Assembly (NCBI GenBank): GCA_002499945.1
Contig: DKYP01000009.1
Location: forward strand, 9,195-23,735
Reading direction: 5' to 3'
Source of the DNA: Lachnoclostridium sp. UBA7097
Lineage (GTDB): Bacteria; Bacillota; Clostridia; Lachnospirales; Lachnospiraceae
DNA: 14,541 bases
Shown: positions 6,716 to 13,950 of the stretch, piece by piece
How positions within the stretch are numbered: position 1 is the first letter of the stretch
How the letters are laid out: each line of letters begins with the position of its first letter
The notes under the pieces: model-generated
Told to the model about the DNA's origin: nothing
The model's input: the letters and a program-made list of their open reading frames with translations, nothing else
Databases searched by the model: none
Translations under genes and position numbers: made by a program

Positions 6716-8860
6716 TTAATTAGTTTTAAAAGTTTTCCCACCAAAAAGTTTCTTCCCTGGAAATTCCATTGCCAACTTATACCGCACCCCCTTTTTCTCT
6801 TCCCCGTTTTTTATATAACTGTATTCCTCTGTACCATTTGCAGTAATATAAGCATTATAACTTTTACCCTGCCTGCTTTTTAATCCTTTTAAAAGGATTT
6901 CCTTTCCTGATATAATATCCTTTACCTGTACATTTGTAAGGGATATCCCCATTACATGCCCTATGTCCATGCCACATTTTTTAATACAGTAAGCACCATA
7001 CTTCCCGCTTACAACATCACCTCCACAGGCAGGGCATTTGCCAAGCTTTTCATGTGTAGGTGTAAAAATATCTTTTTTAATGTTTTCTGTGCTTTTGTAT
7101 TTCTGTACAAGCCCTGAAACCATTGCTTCAATCCTGTATATAAATTCCTGCCTGTCCATTTTGCCCTCTGCCACAAGTGTAAGTGCATTTTCCCATTCTG
7201 CTGTAAGCCCGGGGGATTTCAGTGTATCTGGAAGCACTGAAATAAGTTTAATACCATCTTCTGTCGGAATAAGCTGTTTTTTATTACGTTTTATAAACCC
7301 ATCTTTTACAAGCTTTTCAATAATGTCTGCCCTTGTTGCAGGAGTACCAAGACCCCTGCGTTCTGCACCAGCCACAGTACCAGAAGCACCAGCCCTTTCC
7401 ATTGCAGAAAGAAGTGTATCTTCTGTAAAGTGTTTTGGTGGTGTAGTATAATGCTCTGTAATCTTTGCCTGTACATTTTCAAAAGCCTGTCCTTCAGACA
7501 GGGCTGGAAAGTTATTCTCTTTTTCCAGTCCCTCATGTCTGTTGCTGCTAGAAATGTCCAGATAACCCATGTAAATATCCTCAAAGTCTTTCCAGCCATT
7601 ATATATTATATTTTTTCCAGAAACAGTAAATACATATCCACTACAGGAAAGCCCTGCTTTCACTGTCCCATATACATGTTTTTCTCCAGTGGCACATAAA
7701 AGCTTTCCAGCCACAAGGCACAAAATTTTCTGTTCTGTTGCTGGGATTTTTCCCATGCAGTCCTTATTAAACACCTTTGTTGGGATTATGGCATGGTGGT
7801 CTGTTACTTTCCTGCTGTTTATTATACTGCTGGTATCTGGCTCTGCTTCTGGTATCTGCCCTGGTTCTTTACAGAACAGTTTAAAAGCTTCCTTTATTAT
7901 ACTCCCTGCCGTTTCTTCCATGCCACCAGACAGATACCTGCTGTCTGTCCTTGGGTATGTAATAAGTTTCTTTTCATAAAGGCTCTGTGCATACTCAAGT
8001 GTCTGTTTTGCAGTAAACCCGAAATAACGGTTAGCGTCCCTTTGCAGGCTGGTAAGGTCATAAAGCTCTGGTGGCATCAGTGTTTTTTCCTCTTTTGTTA
8101 CAGAAGTTACAACTGCCCTGCCGTCCTGGCAACAAACAGCTGTTTTTTCTGCTTCTTCCATGCTTCCTGTTTTTTCTGTTACAGCGTCTATGCCGTTACA
8201 GGTAATATGTACAATAAAATACTTTTCTTTTTTAAAGTTTTTAATTTCATCTTCACGCCCTGTAACCATTGCAAGTGTTGGTGTCTGTACCCTGCCAGCC
8301 CTTAACAGCCTTCCACCATACAGCACCGTAAAAAGCCTTGTGGCATTAATCCCGACAAGCCAGTCTGCTTCCTGCCTGCACAATGCAGAATGGTAAAGGC
8401 TGTCATAACTGCTTCCTGGTTTTAAGTTATCAAACCCTTCTTTTATTGCGCTTTCCTCTAAAGATGAAATCCATAACCTTTCCACTGGTTTCCTGCACCC
8501 TGCCAGCCCATACACAAGACGGAAGATAAGTTCCCCCTCCCGTCCTGCGTCCGTGGCACATATTACAGTTTCCACATCATCCCTGTTTAACAGGCTGCAT
8601 AATATATTATACTGTTTCCTGGTATTTTCCTTAATATCATATTTCCATTGTTTTGGTATTATGGGGAGGCTTTCATAATCCCACTTTTTCCATTCTTCTT
8701 TATATGCCCCTGGCTGTGCCAGTTCTACAAGATGCCCTATGCACCATGACACAATATACCCGTTCCCCTCAATATACCCGTCTTTTCTTTCTGTTACACC
8801 AAGCACATCTGAAACCTGCTTTGCAACACTTGGTTTTTCTGTTATTACTAACTTTACCAT
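6716..8860 (-). CDS. topB: DNA topoisomerase III (type IA)
   Basis: This 714-residue enzyme relaxes and decatenates DNA by passing single strands through a transient break. The N-terminal Toprim domain shows ITEKPS (Glu8) and DAGREGEL (from Asp104), the metal-binding residues. The active-site tyrosine is Tyr302 in LITYPRTDSRYLS. The segment GLGTPATRADIIEKL, typical of the family, comes later. The C-terminus has one zinc-ribbon-like set (Cys609, Cys612, Cys625, Cys629) followed by a repeat-type tail, as in plasmid and ICE versions. Length fits TopB. The ATG lies 14 bases beyond the methyltransferase stop, preceded by AGGAAAGGACAGG, so the two are probably co-transcribed. In Tn1549-like elements this gene sits between the DUF4366 gene and the helicase. 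A role in separating transferred strands is known for related plasmid TopBs and inferred here. Confidence 0.97.
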   Translation of the reverse strand: MVKLVITEKPSVAKQVSDVLGVTERKDGYIEGNGYIVSWCIGHLVELAQPGAYKEEWKKWDYESLPIIPKQWKYDIKENTRKQYNILCSLLNRDDVETVICATDAGREGELIFRLVYGLAGCRKPVERLWISSLEESAIKEGFDNLKPGSSYDSLYHSALCRQEADWLVGINATRLFTVLYGGRLLRAGRVQTPTLAMVTGREDEIKNFKKEKYFIVHITCNGIDAVTEKTGSMEEAEKTAVCCQDGRAVVTSVTKEEKTLMPPELYDLTSLQRDANRYFGFTAKQTLEYAQSLYEKKLITYPRTDSRYLSGGMEETAGSIIKEAFKLFCKEPGQIPEAEPDTSSIINSRKVTDHHAIIPTKVFNKDCMGKIPATEQKILCLVAGKLLCATGEKHVYGTVKAGLSCSGYVFTVSGKNIIYNGWKDFEDIYMGYLDISSSNRHEGLEKENNFPALSEGQAFENVQAKITEHYTTPPKHFTEDTLLSAMERAGASGTVAGAERRGLGTPATRADIIEKLVKDGFIKRNKKQLIPTEDGIKLISVLPDTLKSPGLTAEWENALTLVAEGKMDRQEFIYRIEAMVSGLVQKYKSTENIKKDIFTPTHEKLGKCPACGGDVVSGKYGAYCIKKCGMDIGHVMGISLTNVQVKDIISGKEILLKGLKSRQGKSYNAYITANGTEEYSYIKNGEEKKGVRYKLAMEFPGKKLFGGKTFKTN
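6882..6899. repeat. Perfect 18-base palindrome inside topB
   Basis: AATCCTTTT is followed directly by AAAAGGATT, a perfect inverted repeat with no spacer. It lies in the 3' part of topB, encoding part of the LLKGLK stretch. Its symmetry could suit a dimeric DNA-binding protein, but coding chance is an adequate explanation. Confidence 0.5.
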
Positions 8861-8874
8861 ATACCTGTCCTTTC

Positions 8875-9429
8875 CTATCCAAATATAATGTCTGGTTCAA
8901 CTTCATTCACCCATACGTCAAACCCTTCTGTTTTTCTTCTTGCAAAAAGCTCAATCCTGGAAACATCACCCATAAGCTGTATAATGCGCTGGTGTACTTC
9001 CTGTGGTTTTTTGCTGTGTTCCTCTATATGGGAAACTACAACCTGGTGTACCCCTGCACTAACACGTTTAGGCCTGCCCCTTGTACCAAGCAGGCACATT
9101 TCCACATTGCTGCGTGTCCAGTACCCCATGCCCCAGAACAGTGAACTGCTTTTTTTATTCTGCTTTACCCATACAAAAGCAACTGTTTTGTATTCAAAAC
9201 CCCATGCTTTTAAAACTTCTATCCCGTCCAGCAAACATTGGAATGTAACCCATAAAAACAGCGCACTGTCTTTTTCTGCTATGTCTGCAACTGGAAGTGC
9301 CATTATATCACTGGTTTCCATTGTAGGGTAATGGCTTTCTGCACTCCCTGCTGCACCTTTTTTTGAATACACCTTATAATGCCATGGAGGGTCTGCCAGT
9401 ATTACAGAATATTTCTTCTGTACCTTCAT
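8875..9429 (-). CDS. MT-A70-family DNA N6-adenine methyltransferase
   Basis: This is a 184-residue single-domain methyltransferase. The catalytic motif DPPW is at residues 13-16 (ILADPPWHYKV), the hallmark of the MT-A70 group that transfers methyl from S-adenosylmethionine to the N6 of adenine. Further family features are a central LFLWVT strand, the aromatic WGMGYWTRSNVEMCLLGTRG segment and a late HSKKPQEVHQRI helix start. It has no separate target-recognition domain, typical of the compact phage and mobile-element forms. The ATG overlaps the stop of the DUF4366 gene (ATGA), implying translational coupling, and topB follows 14 bases after it. No restriction endonuclease gene is adjacent, so it acts as an orphan methylase, perhaps marking element DNA before entry into a recipient. 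The target sequence cannot be read from the protein. Confidence 0.93.
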   Translation of the reverse strand: MKVQKKYSVILADPPWHYKVYSKKGAAGSAESHYPTMETSDIMALPVADIAEKDSALFLWVTFQCLLDGIEVLKAWGFEYKTVAFVWVKQNKKSSSLFWGMGYWTRSNVEMCLLGTRGRPKRVSAGVHQVVVSHIEEHSKKPQEVHQRIIQLMGDVSRIELFARRKTEGFDVWVNEVEPDIIFG

Positions 9430-10955
9430 TCTTCTTTGCCCCCTTCCTTGTCAAAAAAGCTGTCCTCCCCATCCTCTGTATCTTCTTCACTTTCGTATAC
9501 TTCTTCCTCATAATCCCCTGTTTCATCTTCCCCATCATCTTCAAAATCTTCATTTTTCCTGCGCAGGACTTTAAAATAGTACAGTGCAGCTATAAATATT
9601 ATCCTAGCCACCCCTAAGAAAATATATGTACCTGTGGGGTTTTTCTTTTTTTCCTCTGCTTTGTCCTCTTTGCTGCTGTCTTTATCCCCATTTTCATTTC
9701 CACTTGTAATTTCGTCATCTGTGGCATTTTCTTCTGTACTGTCCTCTCCGTTATTTATATTTCCTGTCCCATCTGCCAGTACCCCGTCTGCAACTGCCAT
9801 ATCCTGCCCCAGTGTTTCATAATCTGTGCCTGTAACATTTAAAAGGTCATTTTCTGAAATCTCTGTAAGGAAATATACATTGTCAGTGCCTTTTGTATTA
9901 TCAATTACAAGGTAAAATATTTTTTCATTGTCTGTTTTTATTGTGTAAAATTCCTTGCCTTCTTTTACAGTATTTTCTGTTACAGTCCCGTCAGAAGAAA
10001 CTGCTTTATTTTCTTTTTTTGAAGAAGTACCAGAAGTGTTCTGTTTACCTGTACTGTTTGCAGTATTTGTGTAATCCTTTACTGTAGCTTTTGCATCTGT
10101 ACTGCCAGTTGGAAGCACATTTTCTGGAAGAGCCGGTGTTTCTTCCCCGCTGCTGTTTTCCTTTTTTGCTGTACTGTCCTTGTAATATGGATTTTTTATT
10201 GTATAGACATCTGACATGTTGCCAGCATTGTCCACAGCCTGTATTGTAAAATTTTCATACCTTGTATCAGACTTTTGCAGCCTTATGTTTTTCGTTCCTC
10301 CCTTAATCTTTGTGAATTTCTGCCTGTTCACATAAATTTCCATAATTCCTGATGTGCTGTCTGATGCCTGTATGCTTAAAAGACCGTTGTTAATTCCAGC
10401 ATTAAGTGAGGGTTTGTCATTGTCATAACACTGTATGCTGCTGTTCTTGCTGTAAACTTTACCATTTATATCTGTAACCTGCACATATACACTACAGTTT
10501 TCTATAACTTTTATACACATGTCATCAGTTATATCTGTATAATCCCCACTCTGCCCTATCCTGGCTTCGACTTTGTCAATTACAAAATTTCCTGAACCTG
10601 CTATATCCTTTACACTGGTTTTTACAATGGCAGTACCATTTTTATACCAGCCACCTGGCTTTAATATGCTTATTTTTACCTTTGGCATAATATATGTACA
10701 ATTACTGTAACCCTCCTTGCAGGCTTCACATTCTTCATTAACTGCATCTTTGCTGCATTTAGATGTACAGGTACAGGAAAGTTTTGTCCCTTTCTTATTT
10801 GCAGGCTTTATATCCCCTGCAATTTTCTTATTTTTAGCATATACATTTACAGGACTGGTAACAACAATCCCTGTTATTAATATGTAAAACATTACTGCAA
10901 GGGCTGTTATAAATAGCATTATTTTTAATGGCTTCGCTGTTTTAATCTGTACCAT
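9426..10955 (-). CDS. DUF4366 / CD1107-family conjugation membrane protein
   Basis: This 509-residue protein has an N-terminal hydrophobic segment (~12-40, signal peptide or anchor ending near VYA), then six cysteines in 26 residues (C61, C63, C67, C76, C79, C86). Immunoglobulin-like extracellular stretches follow, with phrases such as VKDIAGSG, ASDSTSGI and AVDNAGNMSD. A Ser/Thr/Asn/Glu-rich linker leads to a second membrane segment at ~446-464 (YIFLGVARIIFIAALYYF), then KVLRRK and a very acidic tail of ~45 residues. This is the layout of a type I membrane protein with outer Ig-like and Cys-rich parts and a cytoplasmic acidic end. The family is standard in Tn1549/CTn-type elements; its molecular role is unknown, and a surface or scaffold part of the mating apparatus is inference. 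The ATG lies 14 bases inside the DUF4315 gene, preceded by AAAGGGG. Confidence 0.9.
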   Translation of the reverse strand: MVQIKTAKPLKIMLFITALAVMFYILITGIVVTSPVNVYAKNKKIAGDIKPANKKGTKLSCTCTSKCSKDAVNEECEACKEGYSNCTYIMPKVKISILKPGGWYKNGTAIVKTSVKDIAGSGNFVIDKVEARIGQSGDYTDITDDMCIKVIENCSVYVQVTDINGKVYSKNSSIQCYDNDKPSLNAGINNGLLSIQASDSTSGIMEIYVNRQKFTKIKGGTKNIRLQKSDTRYENFTIQAVDNAGNMSDVYTIKNPYYKDSTAKKENSSGEETPALPENVLPTGSTDAKATVKDYTNTANSTGKQNTSGTSSKKENKAVSSDGTVTENTVKEGKEFYTIKTDNEKIFYLVIDNTKGTDNVYFLTEISENDLLNVTGTDYETLGQDMAVADGVLADGTGNINNGEDSTEENATDDEITSGNENGDKDSSKEDKAEEKKKNPTGTYIFLGVARIIFIAALYYFKVLRRKNEDFEDDGEDETGDYEEEVYESEEDTEDGEDSFFDKEGGKEE

Positions 10956-11223
10956 TATAAAAATTCCCCTTTCTTTCTGTATTTAAATTTCCTGTTTCCC
11001 CTGCCATTTCCCGTTCCGCCAGGAAACTTTTAATTTCTTTTTCAGACAGGTTGTTTAAAAGTTTTAACTGTTCTGGTGTAATGCCTATTTTCTTTGTTAC
11101 TTTCAGTATTTCCATATCGTCCATTTCCCTTTTCCTGTCCTGTAGCTGTTTTTCTTTCTGTCTTAATTTTGCAATCTGTTCTTTCACCTTCAAAAGTTCA
11201 GCTGAAACTTTTTCCCTTGTCAA
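10942..11223 (-). CDS. DUF4315-family small coiled-coil protein (TTG start)
   Basis: This is a 93-residue protein. Residues 1-45 are a charged heptad-like helix (KVKEQIAKLRQKEKQLQDRKREMDD is split by no proline), followed by ITPEQLKLLNNL and a tail. It matches the small DUF4315 proteins that regularly lie between the M23-peptidase and DUF4366 genes of these elements. The first codon is TTG (11223-11221), preceded at 5-6 bases by AAGGAGGG. The next Met codons lie beyond residue 30 and would remove the coiled coil, so TTG is well supported. It begins 24 bases after the M23 gene ends and overlaps the DUF4366 gene by 14 bases. No membrane segment is seen. Function is unknown. Confidence 0.88.
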   Translation of the reverse strand: MTREKVSAELLKVKEQIAKLRQKEKQLQDRKREMDDMEILKVTKKIGITPEQLKLLNNLSEKEIKSFLAEREMAGETGNLNTERKGNFYNGTD

Positions 11224-11247
11224 AATATCCCTCCTTAAAAATTCTGT

Positions 11248-13950
11248 TTATGTCATGGTTTCAAAATAAAATACCGGGTTATAATATATCCCGTTATACA
11301 TCATTTCAAGGTGCAGGTGGCTTCCTGTACTTTCCGCTGCTGTCCCTGCTGTGCCAACCTGTGTACCATCTGTTATTTCCTGCCCCGCAGATACATATAC
11401 GCTGCCAAGGCAGGCATATTTTGTAGTAAAACCCTTGCTGTCTGTAATAACAATGTACCTGCCGTAAATGCTGTCATAACCAGAAGCAGATACAGTCCCG
11501 TTATGTGTGGCATAAACTGCTGTCCCCTCTGGCACAGAAATATCAATCCCCCTGTGTAACTGCCTCTGCCCGGTAACAGGGTCTTTGCGGTATCCATAGT
11601 AACTGCTTATGCTGCCATGCCAGTCCATATCCAGTGGTGAAGAAAACTGCTGCAATGTACCTTTTGTTTCCATATAGGCATCAAAAGCTTCTTTCTGTCC
11701 TGTGTCCATTCTTCCTGACACAATATTTTCCAAAGGTGTGGCTGACAGTGTGACTTTTAAAACAGTTACTTCATATTCAGTTTCTACAGATATGCCAGTT
11801 ACTGCCCCTGTAACCGGGTCTGTATAAGGGATAAAATCTGTTCTTGTCCTTGTTTCTGTAACCGGTTCTAATTCCAGGTTATACATGCTGTTAAACAGCG
11901 AGCCGGTTTCACCTGCCACACTGCCTGCTGTAAATTCTGTGTATACTGCTGAAAGGTAGCTTATAAATGTAAACGGGTCATGCCTTATTTCCCCTAAGTT
12001 ATAACTGTACTCATCATATCCAGGGTAATTATCCGGGATACCATCAATCCTCTCCTGCAAATCCATTTCCAGCTGTGTAAAATAAAGCTCTGCTGCATCA
12101 ATTTCTGCTGGTTCACTTAAATATGTCCCTGCCATTGCCATTGTAAAAGTATCTGCAAACATTGCCCCGCATGATGAAAACGAGAACATGACAATAATAA
12201 ACAATAAGAAAATTACACCTGCTGTAACTGCAATGGCTGTGTTTACCCTTGTGATTTCCTGTAATTTTCTTGCAACAGCAGCAGCCATATTTTTTGTTTT
12301 CACAGCCGCTTCCTCTGGACTGCCTGCCATCTGGCCGTTACGGAAAACCTTTGCATACCTGCGTTTTATACGCTCTTTCTGCAATCTTTTCCTAGCTGCT
12401 TTTTTCTGTATATCCGGGTTTTCCTCAATATATTTCTGGTTAAGGAAAAGGTTATCTGCTTTTATCTTTTTTTCTTCAAGCCTTGCAGCCTTTTTCCTTA
12501 TCCTTTGTCCCCTTTTTCTAAAGTTTCCAGAAACAAAGCCCAAAAATTCCTCTGATGCCTGTTCTGTCTTATGTGCTGCTTCTACCCCTGCATTTTCCTT
12601 TTCTGTTTCCGCTATTTTGCCATGTATAAAATTCCTGCCCTCTGTCCCTAGTTTATTTACAGCCTTTTTGGGAACAGAAGCTTTTTTATATGTTTTTTCT
12701 GTCTCCACAGCAACAAGTACATAACTGGCTTTTCCTGTTTCTTCATTAAAAACACGTTCCCAGTGGTAATGTTTTTCTTTAGGCAGTTTTTCCTTTGCTT
12801 TTTCAAGGCGTTTCCCTGCTTTTTCAGATTTTTCCTGGAGTTTTTCAAGTTTCCTGCTTCCAGTAAAACAGTTCCTGTCCTCTTTAAAAGTATTGTCTTT
12901 ATCTGAAAAACCAGAATATACATTATCCTGCCCTGTTTCATCCCCTGCATTTTTACCAGGATTTTTATCTTCTGTTTTGTCATATCCCTGTTTCTTTTTA
13001 CTGTTGTTATAATCCTGGTAATGGTCTTTCTTTATATATTTTTTTCTATAACTGGATTTTTTATCTGTACCATGGTAAATATCTTTTTGTGTATGGACTT
13101 CTCCAGGACTGTCATTATAAAAATCATTTCCTGTTACAATATTTTCTTCTGTAAACAGGTTTTCTTCACAGAATTGCTGCTGTTCCTCTCCATTATAAGT
13201 TTTTGCTGGTATTTCTTGTTTTCCAGTACCTTGTTCCTGCATAAACTTATCTGTATCTGGTTTTTCTGCTTCCTGGTGCATTTCTTTAAAATATTTCATT
13301 GCCCTGGATTTTTTTATCCTGGAATTTGCAGTTTTAACGCCAGAATTTGTATCCATAAAACTGTTGTCATTTGACTGTAGCAGTTCTTTATCCAACGGCA
13401 GGCTAAAACCCCCGGATAAATTATCCGGAGGTTTATACTGGGCATTATTATAATTTACATTTTGCTGCCACCTGTTTTTTTGTTTTTTCTTTTTTAAAGG
13501 CTCTGCTTCTTTTTGGAAACCACCAGGCTGGAACTCTGTTTTTTCTTTATTCTCTGGCACAGAACTTTGCGACAATTTGTCCGGAAGTTTATCTTTGGCA
13601 TTGTTATAACCTGCACCATATTCCAGCTTGTTTTTTTGTTTTTTCTTTTTTAAAGGCTTTGTTTCTTTTTGAAAATTGCCAGGCTGGAACTCTGTTTTTT
13701 CTTTATTCTCTGGCATGGAACTTTGCGACAATTTGTCCGGAAGTTTGTCTTTGGCATTGTTATAACCTGCACCATATTCCAGCCTGTTTTGTTGTTTTTT
13801 CTTTTTTAAAGGCTCTGTTTCCTTTTGGAAACTGCCAGGCTGGAACTCTGTTTTTTCTTTATCCTCTGCCACAGAACTTTGCGACAATTTGTCCGGAAGT
13901 TTGTCTTTGGCATTATTATAAATTTTTTTCTGCTTCTTTTTCCTGTCCAT
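11248..13950 (-). CDS. CD1108-like conjugation protein with M23 peptidase domain (VirB1-like wall-opening enzyme)
   Basis: This 900-residue protein starts with a long cytoplasmic, Lys/Glu/Asn-rich, disordered-looking part. It includes three 52-residue tandem repeats (residues 11-166) and a degenerate fourth, then a highly charged coiled-coil-like stretch to ~565. One membrane segment follows at ~572-590 (VTAGVIFLLFIIVMF). The outer part ends in an M23/LytM domain (~775-900) with the zinc ligands His799 and Asp803 (HRGID) and the HLH motif His878/His880. The domain should cut peptidoglycan cross-bridges so the mating channel can cross the wall. That is established for the family role and inferred for this protein. 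The ATG shares one base with the VirB4 stop (TGATG), indicating coupled translation. Many relatives pair a glycosidase with a peptidase; I see only M23 here. The N-terminal repeat array is unusual. Confidence 0.92.
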   Translation of the reverse strand: MDRKKKQKKIYNNAKDKLPDKLSQSSVAEDKEKTEFQPGSFQKETEPLKKKKQQNRLEYGAGYNNAKDKLPDKLSQSSMPENKEKTEFQPGNFQKETKPLKKKKQKNKLEYGAGYNNAKDKLPDKLSQSSVPENKEKTEFQPGGFQKEAEPLKKKKQKNRWQQNVNYNNAQYKPPDNLSGGFSLPLDKELLQSNDNSFMDTNSGVKTANSRIKKSRAMKYFKEMHQEAEKPDTDKFMQEQGTGKQEIPAKTYNGEEQQQFCEENLFTEENIVTGNDFYNDSPGEVHTQKDIYHGTDKKSSYRKKYIKKDHYQDYNNSKKKQGYDKTEDKNPGKNAGDETGQDNVYSGFSDKDNTFKEDRNCFTGSRKLEKLQEKSEKAGKRLEKAKEKLPKEKHYHWERVFNEETGKASYVLVAVETEKTYKKASVPKKAVNKLGTEGRNFIHGKIAETEKENAGVEAAHKTEQASEEFLGFVSGNFRKRGQRIRKKAARLEEKKIKADNLFLNQKYIEENPDIQKKAARKRLQKERIKRRYAKVFRNGQMAGSPEEAAVKTKNMAAAVARKLQEITRVNTAIAVTAGVIFLLFIIVMFSFSSCGAMFADTFTMAMAGTYLSEPAEIDAAELYFTQLEMDLQERIDGIPDNYPGYDEYSYNLGEIRHDPFTFISYLSAVYTEFTAGSVAGETGSLFNSMYNLELEPVTETRTRTDFIPYTDPVTGAVTGISVETEYEVTVLKVTLSATPLENIVSGRMDTGQKEAFDAYMETKGTLQQFSSPLDMDWHGSISSYYGYRKDPVTGQRQLHRGIDISVPEGTAVYATHNGTVSASGYDSIYGRYIVITDSKGFTTKYACLGSVYVSAGQEITDGTQVGTAGTAAESTGSHLHLEMMYNGIYYNPVFYFETMT
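13412..13428. repeat. 17-base palindrome in the degenerate fourth repeat
   Basis: CCGGATAA and TTATCCGG flank a single central A, giving a perfect 8-bp inverted repeat. It lies where the fourth, diverged copy of the M23 gene repeat encodes PPDNLSGG. It may be a protein-binding site or a by-product of repeat divergence; nothing else marks it as regulatory. Confidence 0.5.
13453..13920 (-). repeat. Three tandem 156-base repeats within the M23 peptidase gene
   Basis: The segment GCGACAATTTGTCCGGAAG on the plus strand recurs at 13569, 13725 and 13881, exactly 156 bases apart. Each unit encodes 52 residues: YNNAKDKLPDKLSQSS, then an EKTEFQPG block, QKE(T/A)(E/K)PLKKKKQ and N(R/K)LEYGAG or a variant. 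The copies are nearly identical, differing mainly by single substitutions. A partial, diverged fourth copy (YNNAQYKPPDNLSGG) begins at 13452. The unit length is a multiple of three, so gain or loss of copies keeps the frame. The array is in the cytoplasmic part of the protein. Confidence 0.95.

Noticed and set aside
7306..7599. Minus-strand ORF of 97 codons nested in topB (also 12657-12983 and 11373-11597 inside the M23 gene)
   Set aside because: Unlike the nested tnpV, their products show no family signature, and the host frame here encodes normal, structured or repeat protein rather than a linker shaped by another frame.
13453..13920. Regular repeats considered as a CRISPR array
   Set aside because: The units are contiguous 156-base coding repeats without spacers and stay in frame within the M23 peptidase gene.
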